A stretch of 64,000 nt of DNA from an uncultured Aquimarina sp. (GCA_947503835.1 CANNFM010000004.1:1-64000); one strand, 5' to 3'; counted from the first letter of the stretch, positions 1 to 8,893 are shown. Numbers and translations are program-made. Notes: a model not told the origin generated them from the sequence alone.

Positions 1-120
1 GCTAATCGTGCGGCCTCTGCAGCTTCAGCAGCCAATCTTTGCTCCTCAGCTAATCGTGCAGCCTCTGCAGCTTCAGCAGCTAATCTTTGCTCTTCAGCCA
101 ATCGTGCGGCCTCTGCAACT
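1..120 (-). repeat. 48-bp tandem repeats inside the coiled-coil tail
   Basis: The units begin at about 1, 49 and 97 and differ at only a few bases. Each encodes 16 residues, an Ala/Glu-rich heptad-like unit on the minus strand. The array continues past the window edge. A looser, more diverged version of the same unit runs to about position 320. Confidence 0.9.
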
Positions 121-1742
121 TCATCCACCTTTTGTGTTTCTACACGTTCCATTTCTCTTTGCGCAGCCAATCTTTCTTCTTCAGCCTTCTTTTCAGCTTC
201 TACACGTTCTATTTCTTTTTGCGCGGCCAATCTTTCTTCTTCAGCCTTTTTCTCGGCGATCTCTATTTCTAATTGCTTTTGTGCAGCTAATTTTGCTTCT
301 TCTTCGGCCTGTTCTTTAGCAGCCTCTGCCTCTCTTATCGCTTCCTCTGCAGCAATTTGCTCCTCTTCTGTTTTCTGTCCGGAAGCCTCTTGCTCAGCAA
401 TTTCCTGTTGCAGTTTCTTTTCAGCCGCTAATCGCTCTTCCTCTGCTTGCTTTTCTGCCATTTCGGCTTCTAACTTCATTTGGGCTCTTAATTGCTCTTC
501 TTCTTCAGCTTGTCTGTTAAGTAATTTAACCTCTTCTTCACGTTGCAACTCAAGTTCTCTTGCAGCTTTGGATTCTCTTTCTTTAGCTTCGGCAATAGAT
601 CGCTCTAGCTCACTCATTGCCTTTTGTGCATCACTCCTAGACTCTCCTTCTTCGTCCTGTAATTCTCTTATTATTTTGTTCTGTTCTAGAATTTCTTTCT
701 TCAGTCTTCTAATTTCAGAATCTCTAGCTTCGTATGCTTTTTGTGTACCTGTTTTTGACTGGCTACGTCTTCTTGGTTTTTCTTTTTCGAAATTATATGC
801 CAAAGCCACTTCATGAGTAGAACCAAAATTACCAACGTCTCCAAGACCCATTTCATAAGTATAACCAATAGAGACATTTTCGGTGATATTACCACCGATA
901 CCTACTGAGGCTCCATAAAAACTATTATAACCTGCTTGAGCCCAACCTAATTCTGGCAGTTCAAGAATTGCATTTCCTCCATATCTAAGGTTGGAGTTTG
1001 ATTCTAATTCTACATCAGAACCTGAGTCTGGAAGCATAGTTGCATAAACCATACCTCGAATTGTTTTATCAGATCGTCTTTCTAAACCTCTGGTGTACAT
1101 AACATGGCCATTAAAAGCCATGTTGTCTGTTAACAATTCACTTCCTGTCAAGTTATATGCCGCAAGATTTACAACTGAAACCCCAACGTCGAACTCGGCA
1201 TAATTAAAATTAACCCCTGGGGTTAATAAAAAAACAGAGCTGTTTTCATAGTTAAGAATTACATCGTCAGTAAAGATTATTTGTCCGTTATTTAGGGTGT
1301 TTTGTGCAGCATCTACGTTAGATTTAATTCCGCTTTGAGAAAACGACAGATTCATCCCGAAAGTAAGGTTCATGTCTCTGTCTAATTCTACGTTATAAGA
1401 GTAATTTGCTGTACCTCCAAAATATCTATAAATTCCTTCGTTTTGTTGATGCAAACCTATGGAAACACCCATTTTTTCATCAAAATTAGAGGTGTAATTA
1501 ATAAGATACGTTTGTGGATTATCGTTGAATCCGGCCCACTGTATTTTACTGTAAACGTTAATCGATTTTTTGTTTTCGCGGACTAAAGAAAAGGTTGGGT
1601 TAAAATAAAAACGGTTATATTTTACCAAATTATGAGTAGGAATATCTGTAGGAAGCACCCCAAATACAGTAGTGCTTTCTTCCTGTCCTCTAATAAAGCT
1701 AAAAGACAAACATATTATTAATAAAAGTAATCTTCTGACCAT
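1..1742 (-). CDS. PorP/SprF-like T9SS outer-membrane protein with coiled-coil repeat tail (partial)
   Basis: The frame is open from an ATG at 1742 to the window edge, so the C-terminus is missing. Residues 1 to about 18 are a signal peptide. Residues about 20-320 alternate beta-barrel-like strands as in PorP/SprF proteins, which in flavobacteria help the type IX secretion system export and anchor partner adhesins carrying type B C-terminal domains. Such a partner lies directly upstream, with only 4 bases between its stop and this ATG. From about residue 325 the protein becomes an Arg/Lys-rich joint and then more than 250 residues of Glu/Ala/Lys/Arg-rich coiled coil, ending in 16-residue repeats of the kind AEAARLAEEQRLAAEA. 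Ordinary SprF-like proteins are about 300-340 residues and lack this tail. A periplasmic domain, for example OmpA-like, may follow outside the window, but I cannot see it. Confidence 0.85.
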   Translation of the reverse strand, partial: MVRRLLLLIICLSFSFIRGQEESTTVFGVLPTDIPTHNLVKYNRFYFNPTFSLVRENKKSINVYSKIQWAGFNDNPQTYLINYTSNFDEKMGVSIGLHQQNEGIYRYFGGTANYSYNVELDRDMNLTFGMNLSFSQSGIKSNVDAAQNTLNNGQIIFTDDVILNYENSSVFLLTPGVNFNYAEFDVGVSVVNLAAYNLTGSELLTDNMAFNGHVMYTRGLERRSDKTIRGMVYATMLPDSGSDVELESNSNLRYGGNAILELPELGWAQAGYNSFYGASVGIGGNITENVSIGYTYEMGLGDVGNFGSTHEVALAYNFEKEKPRRRSQSKTGTQKAYEARDSEIRRLKKEILEQNKIIRELQDEEGESRSDAQKAMSELERSIAEAKERESKAARELELQREEEVKLLNRQAEEEEQLRAQMKLEAEMAEKQAEEERLAAEKKLQQEIAEQEASGQKTEEEQIAAEEAIREAEAAKEQAEEEAKLAAQKQLEIEIAEKKAEEERLAAQKEIERVEAEKKAEEERLAAQREMERVETQKVDEVAEAARLAEEQRLAAEAAEAARLAEEQRLAAEAAEAARL

Positions 1743-1746
1743 AAAT

Positions 1747-3834
1747 TTATTTCATTACCGTTATCGAACCCTTTCTGACTACGGAATTATTTTTTGTTAT
1801 CATATAATAATATACAGGGCTATTGCCACGAGACCTCGAGGTCGTTAATGGCCAATCATCCTGATAATTAACTGTTTTAAAATCTACTTGACCATTAAGG
1901 TCATATATTGTAACCTCTACATCTTGCTGCCTTGATAAAGAACCAGGTAATACCCAATTGTCATTTTGACCATTACTCCTAAAAGGTGTTACAACATTAG
2001 GTATAATTTCAGATACTCCAGCAGTATTAGAAATTGTAATCGGCTGTGAATCAATCACACAATCCAACAACGTTATTCTCACAAAATATTGCCCTGTTCT
2101 ACTTATTTCTAATATGTTGGTACCTTGACCAGATGTGCCATCACAGCTTTCATCATCTTGCGGACAATCACCATCTACTACAGGTCTGTTTTCTCCGTCT
2201 TCTATAATAAACCATTCATATGTATATGTAGCACTAAGCGGAACGGTAAGTGTAATTGTACTTCCTACAGGAAGAAATGACATAGATGGTTGTATCACAA
2301 CACCGTCTGATAAAAGCTCAACGGTAAGTTCGTTTGATGTTGCAGTAGGAATACTTGCTCCTGTAAGCGTTGCTTGTAATGTATACACCTCGCCTACATT
2401 ATCAGCCGTTACAGGAAAAGTTTGTTCTGTAACTCCTGTTGACTGGCCAGCTAAAAACCATTCGAAATCAAAAAGAGAAAATTGGTCTAACGTAAGAGGT
2501 ACTTCTTCTCCTGTGTCTGTTATCCCAAATAAATTTTCTAACCCTAAATTACCCGTGTCATCTTCACAGGATAATAAGGTTGTAATAACTGCATTAAACC
2601 CTACCGGTTCAAACACTTCTGTAGTTGCTGTTAATACGCTCAAACATGCGTCATTGGCTTTTACAATAGCAGAATACATTCCTAGATCAGATACCTCAAT
2701 AGACAAAGCTCTCGAATCTGTTATCGGGAGCTCTGCTTGAAAAGTTATTCCGTTTCTAAACCACTCTATCGTACTGCCAGATGTGGGCGCATTGGTTGTT
2801 ATTGCTAACGTGATCGTGGTCTGCGTGGGCAGAATCATGACTCGGGGTGGCGGTTGGGTGAGTATATCTGATCCCAAATTAATTACTTCTACAGGATCTG
2901 TTGTTACCGAACATGTTGGTGATCCTGTTACTCTAACGGTATATACACCACCAAAATTACTTTCGGGTAAATTTGCTGTTGCACCAGTTAATTCTTCTAC
3001 TAGTACATCATCTTTAAACCATTCGTATATATAACTTGGATCATTTACGCTAATGGTAAGTATTTTAGTATCGTTTGGGCAAAACTCCTGTGGCGATGGT
3101 TGCTCGATTTGAATTGCACTTGGATTAAAATCAACAACTTCTATTGTTCTATCATTTCTACCAGCAAATGCTCTATCACAAGATCCTGTTCCAAAAACAA
3201 CTCGATATATTCCCGGATCAGTAACGCCTTCTAGTGTAGCACTACTTTCTCCTGTAATTCGTGTTCCATTAAAATACCATTCGTAGTCCGGATAATCTCC
3301 CGGTGTCGCTGTTAGTGTTGTTGCTCCTCCTTCACAAACCACAGCTGTATTGGCTTCGGGATTTGGACCAGTAAGTTTTACTTGAGAAAAATCAAAATAA
3401 TAAATAGGAATATCTGTTTGAACCGCACTAAGAACATCACCCGTACCAAAAGAAACCCTTATTCTAATACTAAATTTTTCACCTCTTAAATCCGTTGGAA
3501 TAGGAAAAGAAGGAAACTCGATATTAGCTCCAAGTGCTATAGGGGATGGTGTTATAAAACGCGTTAAAACCCTTGGTGTATCAGAAAAAGTACCTTCATT
3601 ATCAGATAGCTCTAAAATAAATTCAGTATTTGCAGTAAAAGAACCTGAAGTCACTTCGGCTATTGCTTCACGATTTACGTTATTTTGATTAACACATAAT
3701 TCATCTGCAGGAGCACCCAAAACAGAGAATGAAGGTGCCGAAATAGTTTGGTCTTGCGCACTACCCTTTGAAGAAAAAAACAAGAGTATTGCAACAATAG
3801 CAAACGACGATATGAGGTTAAGTTTATTCTTCAT
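1747..3834 (-). CDS. T9SS type B sorting domain protein with Ig-like modules
   Basis: This 695-residue secreted protein starts with a signal peptide (hydrophobic run at residues 8-25, ending in GSAQ). The body holds about four to five Ig-like modules of 80-90 residues, each with a conserved YEWF/EWF core strand and a closing strand of the GIYRV/GVYTV type, seen near residues 165-230, 245-315, 330-400 and 510-600. The last 85 residues match the gliding-motility-associated type B C-terminal domain, with NVVTPFRSNGQNDNW near residue 614 and a terminal KGSITVMK. Such proteins are exported by the type IX secretion system and held on the surface. The SprF-like gene downstream is 4 bases away, the arrangement seen for sprB/sprF-type pairs. 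The ligand is unknown, and adhesin is an inference. Confidence 0.85.
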   Translation of the reverse strand: MKNKLNLISSFAIVAILLFFSSKGSAQDQTISAPSFSVLGAPADELCVNQNNVNREAIAEVTSGSFTANTEFILELSDNEGTFSDTPRVLTRFITPSPIALGANIEFPSFPIPTDLRGEKFSIRIRVSFGTGDVLSAVQTDIPIYYFDFSQVKLTGPNPEANTAVVCEGGATTLTATPGDYPDYEWYFNGTRITGESSATLEGVTDPGIYRVVFGTGSCDRAFAGRNDRTIEVVDFNPSAIQIEQPSPQEFCPNDTKILTISVNDPSYIYEWFKDDVLVEELTGATANLPESNFGGVYTVRVTGSPTCSVTTDPVEVINLGSDILTQPPPRVMILPTQTTITLAITTNAPTSGSTIEWFRNGITFQAELPITDSRALSIEVSDLGMYSAIVKANDACLSVLTATTEVFEPVGFNAVITTLLSCEDDTGNLGLENLFGITDTGEEVPLTLDQFSLFDFEWFLAGQSTGVTEQTFPVTADNVGEVYTLQATLTGASIPTATSNELTVELLSDGVVIQPSMSFLPVGSTITLTVPLSATYTYEWFIIEDGENRPVVDGDCPQDDESCDGTSGQGTNILEISRTGQYFVRITLLDCVIDSQPITISNTAGVSEIIPNVVTPFRSNGQNDNWVLPGSLSRQQDVEVTIYDLNGQVDFKTVNYQDDWPLTTSRSRGNSPVYYYMITKNNSVVRKGSITVMK

Positions 3835-4377
3835 AAATCACACTTAAAATTCAAGGTGAATATTCGATATTAACTTTGCGATTTGGGGCGCTTGTTAATA
3901 ATGTTGTTAATATATTTTTTACCAAGTCATAAAATTATAAATTAAATGTTTATATCAAACTAAAATTTAAGTTTTTTTTGTAATAATTTTCTGACTCTCT
4001 TTACTTTATCCTATATGAATTAAAGCTAAAACATTTTTAAAAAACATTTCAATATACATAAAATTTTGCTAATCAGCTTATTGGGTGGGTTTAAAAAATT
4101 ATTGTAAACTCCTATACTCGGTGTATATCTCCCTCATTTTTTATAGAGAAAACGGAGAAAACGGAGAAAAGACACAAGATAAGTGTCTATTTTGGCACAT
4201 TTTACAAGAATTAAGCGCCCTGAAAAAAGCATCTTTTCTCGATGAAGTGTTAACAATTATCCCAAAACTCTTGTGTCAAAATGGTTAAATGTTGTCTAAA
4301 AAATGAGAGAAAAAGAACGGATTAAATTCGTTCTTTTTCTCTTTTTTGTATACTTCATTATAGGTGTAATCTGAGTG
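3835..4377. other. 543-bp intergenic region, no credible gene
   Basis: It separates two minus-strand genes and must hold the promoter of the type B protein gene. A small open frame at 4085-4288 has no family features. A short 9-bp tandem repeat (GAGAAAACG-like, about three units) lies at 4146-4172. The terminator of the leucine-rich-repeat gene lies at 4307-4341. Confidence 0.6.
4307..4341 (-). terminator. Rho-independent terminator of the LRR gene
   Basis: A perfect 13-bp inverted repeat (4307-4319 with 4329-4341) and a 9-nt loop lie just past the stop at 4378. T-rich DNA follows on the minus strand. Confidence 0.75.
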
Positions 4378-4803
4378 TTATTCTATTACAACTCTTTTAG
4401 TAAATACCTTGTCATTTAATGTATTTATTCTTATCAAATATATTCCTTTATCAAAATCTTGAATATCTATTTCTTTTGTGTTTTTGCTCTCCTTATATAA
4501 TACTTGTCCACTAAGGTTAAATATTGATATGCCCTTAATATCTTCTGGTGTTTGGATAAAGACTTTATCGCTATTTTTTGCGGGATTTGGAAAAATGCTT
4601 AATCCATCGTTCTTAATATTAGTGCTTAAACCACTTCTTGTTAAGCTCGGACATTGACTACCATCTACCCAATTAGGCCATAACCCATTTCCAGATTTTG
4701 TCGGCCTTACCCTCCATTCATAATTTTCTGTAGGCAGGGGAATAGTAAGGTTTTTAAGGCTTCTCTGTACTATATATGTTGTAGTTCTTGATCCCACGGA
4801 AAC
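4378..4803 (-). pseudogene. Detached C-terminal part of LRR protein: end of Fn3-like domain and T9SS type A sorting domain
   Basis: The frame is the same as that of the gene ending at 4804, separated only by its TAA stop. It encodes the remaining strands of a fibronectin-III-like domain (YEWRVRP near its residue 27 counted from the GTG at 4797) and a standard T9SS type A sorting domain (LSIFPNPAKN through to KGIYLIR and the terminal TKRVVIE). It has no signal peptide and no convincing start or binding site of its own; the only candidate start is GTG at 4797. It therefore looks like the 3' part of one gene of about 490 codons broken by a nonsense change, not a separate gene. A base-call error at the stop is the main alternative. 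Confidence 0.75.
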
Positions 4804-5850
4804 TTAAACTTCATAGTTGTCTATGTTAGGGCTGCCATTAAATTCCCAGCTCATTGCAAGAAACGCAGAAGGCCCAAAAGCATATGTTATACAAGATAAG
4901 TTGATAGCAGGACCAGGATATAATGATTGACAATCAATAGAATAAGTTGCCTGATTATCTTTTGACCAAGCTCCGCTTGCTTCTTGGGAATTTGCAAATG
5001 TCACATCATCCACCCCTATACAAAACAAATTGGGTAAATTATAAGTTCTAAAGAAACCAATATTTATATTTGTTCCATTTCTTACATCAAGGTTATATAA
5101 TTCTTTATTACTATAAATCCTCATTTGCCCCAATTTTATATGATTTTTAAGGTCAAGGCTTTCTATATTAGTAAAATTAATGTCTAATGTCTCTAAGTTA
5201 AGGTTATTGGTTAAGTCTAATTCTTGCATAATAGCTCCCGCAACCTCTAAGCTTTCTAATAAATCATTATTAGAAAGATCGAGCGTGGAAAGCCCAGCGC
5301 TCCCTAAACTTCCCACTGACAATTGCTTTAATTTGATATTATTTCTTACATCTAAACTAGTCAACCCTGTTATTTTACAAGTTAATTGTTCTAACTCTAA
5401 ATTATTATTTACATTTAAATTCGTAATTGGATTACCACTAAGACCCAAATTGCGCAACACCAAATTGTTGCTAACATCTAAACTAGTCAATTTGTTAATG
5501 TCGCAAGATAAATCTATTAAAAATACATTTTGTTGTAAATTAAGACTTGTTAAATTATTTTGCCCACACCTCAACGTTGTTAGATTAATAAAAGCTTCTA
5601 TCCCCGTTAAATCCGAGATATTTTTATTACGTAACGATAAGGTGGTAATCGACTCTGCGTCTGATCTACAAATCTGACCATTTAACACACCATCAGTGTC
5701 TTTATTCTGATCCAACAATACTTGTTCAAAATTTGGATCCGGGATGGCTACTGGATCACACATTAAAGGTGTTAAACTAACATCTTCAGTTTCTAGTCCA
5801 CTAGCATGCAGTGAAACAAAGCACGCAAATAATAGTAAAAAAGTTTTCAT
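4804..5850 (-). CDS. Secreted leucine-rich repeat protein, truncated by in-frame stop
   Basis: The 348-residue product begins with a signal peptide (MKTFLLLFACFVSLHASG). A calcium-site-like lead-in follows (NKDTDGVLNG near residue 50), as is common in flavobacterial LRR proteins. Residues about 68-275 hold roughly nine to ten LRR units of about 21 residues with the pattern LTSLDVSNN. The last part begins an Fn3-like domain and stops abruptly at NIDNYEV. The frame continues unbroken after the TAA at 4804-4806 into the rest of that domain and a T9SS sorting tail. As read, the product could reach the periplasm by Sec but would lack the signal for T9SS export, so loss of function is likely. Confidence 0.85.
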   Translation of the reverse strand: MKTFLLLFACFVSLHASGLETEDVSLTPLMCDPVAIPDPNFEQVLLDQNKDTDGVLNGQICRSDAESITTLSLRNKNISDLTGIEAFINLTTLRCGQNNLTSLNLQQNVFLIDLSCDINKLTSLDVSNNLVLRNLGLSGNPITNLNVNNNLELEQLTCKITGLTSLDVRNNIKLKQLSVGSLGSAGLSTLDLSNNDLLESLEVAGAIMQELDLTNNLNLETLDINFTNIESLDLKNHIKLGQMRIYSNKELYNLDVRNGTNINIGFFRTYNLPNLFCIGVDDVTFANSQEASGAWSKDNQATYSIDCQSLYPGPAINLSCITYAFGPSAFLAMSWEFNGSPNIDNYEV

Positions 5851-6216
5851 AATTAAAAGGTTTTAAGATTATTCCTACTAAGTTATAAATAAATTATTTT
5901 CCTTTTAATTGTGTGAAGTTAATTTTTTGTTATATAAAAAAGACATTTATATAATTGACAATGAGGCTTTTATGTTTAAAAAGTTGTTGATAATACAACT
6001 ATCTTATTATAAGTAACTTATAAAGTAATATTATCGATAAAAAGCATTTTTATACGACTAATTGTGTGGTAAACCCGTAATAATATATAGCTCGTACATT
6101 GCAAAAAACCGCACCTTGTTAAATTATATTAAGAACTTTTTGAACAACTTAGGGTAGATATAAGAATTTGAATCTTCAAAACGTGTAAAATCAATATTTT
6201 AATATTGAGTGTTTTC

Positions 6217-6235
6217 TTAGACCTATAAGGTCTAA
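6217..6235. repeat. Small REP-like palindrome
   Basis: Perfect 8-bp arms surround a 3-nt loop, with core AGACCTATAAGGTCT. It shares the AGACCT-NNN-AGGTCT layout with each half of the palindrome at 46902-46934. Confidence 0.45.
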
Positions 6236-6435
6236 AGGAAACAAAATAGCTTGTCTTGTTTTGCTACTTGATTGGGAATATAGAGAACAGTTTTTAAGGT
6301 AAAATCCGTTATTCTGGTACTAAATTAAACGGGATATACATTTCTTAAGCTAAAACGCGCTAATTGACAAATTTTAGCTTAAAAGACATCAAATTGTACA
6401 CCAGATTACAGTTATAAACATATTCCCTAAAAACA

Positions 6436-6467
6436 AACCCCCGATCAAGCATTGCTGATCGGGGGTT
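6436..6467 (-). terminator. Rho-independent terminator after ompH-like gene
   Basis: There is a 12-bp perfect stem (6436-6447 with 6456-6467), GC-rich with CCCCCGATC arms, an 8-nt loop, and T-rich sequence on the minus strand. It lies 26 bases past the stop at 6493. Confidence 0.85.
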
Positions 6468-6492
6468 ATAAACATTTTATAGAGTGTATTCG

Positions 6493-7029
6493 TTACTCTT
6501 TAGTTTCTGTAGTTGTAGTGTCTTCTCCTCCGTTTAGCTCTTTAAGAATCTTTTCTGTAAGATCAAGCTCTTCTTTACCATATAGTATGTTACTGGCTTC
6601 TGTGTCTCCATAAATGTACGTAAATCCATTTTTCTTACCATAGTCTTCTATGTAACTCTTTACTTTACTAATAATAGAGTCAATTTCAACTTGGCTTCCT
6701 TGTTGGATTTCTTGCATTTTAGCTTGCTGCTCTCTTTGCAATGATTGCTGCTTACCCATTAATTCTTGCTCCTTTTTTTCTCTATTGGCCTTAGACATAG
6801 ATTTCATGATGTTCTGATATCCTTGCACTTCAATCTGAAATTGCTTTGCTTTTTCTTCTAGCTCGGCTCTTACTTCATTGTTACGCTTAGTCCATTTTTC
6901 TTGTGCCACTTTCATTTCTTTATAATCAGAAACAACTTTGGTGTTATTTACATAACCAGTTTTTTCGGTTTGTTGATTACATGAGGTCAAAATTAAACCT
7001 GAGATTGCAATCCATAAAAATTTTCTCAT
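6493..7029 (-). CDS. OmpH/Skp-family periplasmic chaperone, lipoprotein
   Basis: The 178-residue protein starts with a lipoprotein signal (lipobox LTSC, Cys at residue 17). The OmpH/Skp pattern follows: a short beta strand with GYVNNTKVV, a long charged coiled coil at about residues 40-130 rich in Lys, Glu and Gln, and a closing strand region with YIYGDTEASNILYG. Skp-like proteins hold outer-membrane proteins unfolded in the periplasm, and membrane attachment by a lipid is a plausible variant here. It is a single-gene unit with its own promoter element at 7052-7059 and terminator at 6436-6467. The Thr/Glu-rich tail is not conserved in the family. Confidence 0.8.
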   Translation of the reverse strand: MRKFLWIAISGLILTSCNQQTEKTGYVNNTKVVSDYKEMKVAQEKWTKRNNEVRAELEEKAKQFQIEVQGYQNIMKSMSKANREKKEQELMGKQQSLQREQQAKMQEIQQGSQVEIDSIISKVKSYIEDYGKKNGFTYIYGDTEASNILYGKEELDLTEKILKELNGGEDTTTTETKE

Positions 7030-7051
7030 TTTTCAAAAATTTAGTTCTGGG

Positions 7052-7059
7052 CAAAAATA
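7052..7059 (-). promoter_or_regulatory. Bacteroidota -7 element (TATTTTTG) of ompH-like gene
   Basis: It matches TAnnTTTG on the minus strand, 22 bases before the ATG at 7029. No clear -33 TTG is seen at the right distance. Confidence 0.5.
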
Positions 7060-7262
7060 TCAAAGTTCGGTAGATGTTATTCATTATATTTTACCAAAAT
7101 AACAAACTATAACAAAAAACAATTGTTTTGTTTTCTTGTATGTGTAAAAACTATTATAAATGGTTCGAAATAAAGCTGTTTAAGCCATTTTAATAAAAAA
7201 GACTAGGTGTTGAGCCAGAATCGCACAAAAAACCAATAAAAATGTGTTTAAAAAGAAAACTG

Positions 7263-8111
7263 TTAGTTTTTTAGTATATAAATGTGTGAAGAAAACTCTT
7301 GTGATTGTATTCCTTTCATGTTAGATCGTAATCCAATCCAAAAAGCTCTAAAAAAATTCATTTTTCCAGTTTTGTATTTTTCAGATAAAAGAGATACATA
7401 AAACGAATCAAATTTCATGGGTCGTATTTTTTCCAAACGTAGGCCTTCTTTTTTAAAAAGTATTCGAATTGCATTTTTAGAAAAATGCCAAAGATGTCTA
7501 GGTACATCATATGCTGCCCAAAAAGATTTATAATATTGCGCGTCGTAAGATTTAAAATTAGGAACCGCAACGATAAGATGACCATCGAATTTTAAAAGTC
7601 GCTTTACTTCTTTAATTTGATTTTCTAAATCTGAGATGTGTTCTAAAACATGCCACATGGTAATTATATCAAATTTCTCTGTTTTTAATTTTTCTGTTTT
7701 AGATTCTAGATCAATTCCTTTTTGCCTGGCTAATTTTTTTGCGTGATCATTTGGCTCAACACCTTTTACATTCCAACCTTTTTTTTGGGCAAGAGCTAAA
7801 AAATCTCCAGTTCCAGCTCCTATATCCAAAAGTGTCCCTGTGCTCTTGTTGAGTTTTGAAATTAACTTTACCTTCTTGTTTAATGAATAGGTTTTTATGA
7901 TATGGTACAGTTTTTCAAAAAGTGATCGTTTTGAATCGGTATGAGAAATATAATCCTCACTTTGATAATACTTGCTCAAATCTGAATCGTTTGGTTTTGG
8001 AGTTGTAATCAACATTTCTAATTCATCATCATGAAGTAATTGAAACCTTTCTCCAGAAACGGTATAATCTTTACATTCTATAAAAAACTCTAAATTTTGT
8101 GCTTTGCTCAT
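7263..8111 (-). CDS. Class I SAM-dependent methyltransferase
   Basis: A 282-residue cytoplasmic protein. Residues about 85-190 hold the Rossmann methyltransferase core: motif I LLDIGAGTGDFL near residue 93, an acidic end of strand 2 (VKGVEPND), motif IV-like FDIITMWHVLEHI near residue 145, and GHLIVAVPN near residue 179. This is the Methyltransf_23 type, common among sugar, lipid or quinone methyltransferases. The N-terminal part (CKDYTVSGERFQLL) is as in SAM methyltransferases found near cell-envelope genes in flavobacteria. The substrate cannot be read from the sequence. It lies on the strand of the mnmG block but is separated from it by 302 bases. Confidence 0.85.
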   Translation of the reverse strand: MSKAQNLEFFIECKDYTVSGERFQLLHDDELEMLITTPKPNDSDLSKYYQSEDYISHTDSKRSLFEKLYHIIKTYSLNKKVKLISKLNKSTGTLLDIGAGTGDFLALAQKKGWNVKGVEPNDHAKKLARQKGIDLESKTEKLKTEKFDIITMWHVLEHISDLENQIKEVKRLLKFDGHLIVAVPNFKSYDAQYYKSFWAAYDVPRHLWHFSKNAIRILFKKEGLRLEKIRPMKFDSFYVSLLSEKYKTGKMNFFRAFWIGLRSNMKGIQSQEFSSHIYILKN

Positions 8112-8413
8112 TACTATATGATAGTTGGCTTAAAATAATCTTCTTTTCTAACTATTGTCTTTTATGTCTGCCAGTTTAAAAACTAACGCTAATTTCAAAA
8201 ATCAAATATAAATCTTTAAAAGATTCGTTTTAAAAGAATTTGAATTTTGATCATCTTTAACTAAAAAAGATTCGCTTAGAAAATGCTCTAGATTTAATTA
8301 CAAAACATTTTTAATTAAACCTGTTTTCTGTTTCGACTCTAAAATTATTAGTTTGTTTTACTTCATGTGTTGGAATACATAAACAATATAATTTCAAAAT
8401 GTTCCACGTGGAA
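8112..8413. other. 302-bp intergenic region with a parS-like site at its end
   Basis: It is AT-rich DNA between two minus-strand genes and has no credible ORF. The parS-like palindrome at 8400-8415 touches the stop codon of the next gene. It should contain the methyltransferase promoter, but no clear -7 element was found. Confidence 0.5.
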
Positions 8414-8415
8414 CT
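8400..8415. promoter_or_regulatory. parS-like centromere site
   Basis: The sequence TGTTCCACGTGGAACT contains a perfect 14-bp palindrome and matches the widespread ParB site parS (consensus close to TGTTNCACGTGAAACA). The last base deviates from the three sites at 10779-10870. Confidence 0.8.
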
Positions 8416-8893
8416 ATTTCTCGACTGCGTTATAAATTTCTAATTCCAACAGCTCGCCGAGTTCCTTTGCCTTATCCAATGCTTCCTGATAATTCTCTGT
8501 CCTATATAGTGTAAAGTTTTTGTTTCCTGTAAAAAAACGAACCACAAACTTATCCTGTTTCTCTTTGGTTCCGATAGCGGCTATAGAGCCCCACTCATTA
8601 TCTAAACTAAGAGATGCCGAAAAAACCGAAATATACTCTGGATATTCTAATTTTAATTTGACAGTAAATAAGGTTCTACCAAAAACAGAAAAAAGTTTTT
8701 GATTGTTGAAATCATGATTGATTTTGTAAGACACCGAAAAGCCAAAAATAAATACAGAAATAAAAAACAAAGACAATCTAGACAGAATAGGTTCTGATGT
8801 CATAAACAAAAACAACACAGAAAACGCTAAAACACATATCGAAAGAATTCTACCCTTAAGAGCCCTTTCTTGTTTACAAACAACACTGCTCAT
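8414..8893 (-). CDS. Small membrane protein, PH-domain-like, unknown function
   Basis: The 159-residue protein has two closely spaced membrane helices at about residues 16-33 and 38-55, then a soluble part of about 100 residues with alternating strands (ISVFSASLSL, FVVRFFTG, FTLYRT) and a C-terminal helix. The layout resembles bacterial PH-like membrane proteins, but I see no diagnostic motif. Its ATG overlaps the stop of mnmG by one base (TAATG), so it is probably translated by coupling with mnmG. Its stop codon touches a parS-like site. Confidence 0.7.
   Translation of the reverse strand: MSSVVCKQERALKGRILSICVLAFSVLFLFMTSEPILSRLSLFFISVFIFGFSVSYKINHDFNNQKLFSVFGRTLFTVKLKLEYPEYISVFSASLSLDNEWGSIAAIGTKEKQDKFVVRFFTGNKNFTLYRTENYQEALDKAKELGELLELEIYNAVEK

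Larger units (their letters stand above)
5851..6492. other. 642-bp AT-rich intergenic region with small hairpins
   Basis: I see no coding frame worth calling. Two perfect small inverted repeats lie close together: one at 6191-6208 (TCAATATT arms, 2-nt spacer) and one at 6217-6235 (TTAGACCT arms, 3-nt spacer). The second resembles one arm of the palindrome next to the RAYT gene at 46902-46934. A strong terminator lies at 6436-6467. The promoter of the LRR gene should be near 5860-5920. Confidence 0.55.

Noticed and set aside
1..320. Repeats at the window start as a CRISPR array
   Set aside because: The units are contiguous, have no spacers, keep the reading frame and encode a coiled coil.
4085..4288. 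Possible 67-residue gene in the gap after the type B protein gene
   Set aside because: No family features, no promoter or binding site, and a composition like the surrounding non-coding DNA.
4378..4797. C-terminal LRR fragment as an independent gene with GTG start
   Set aside because: It begins in the middle of an Fn3-like domain, lacks a signal peptide needed by a T9SS substrate and is in phase with the upstream frame.
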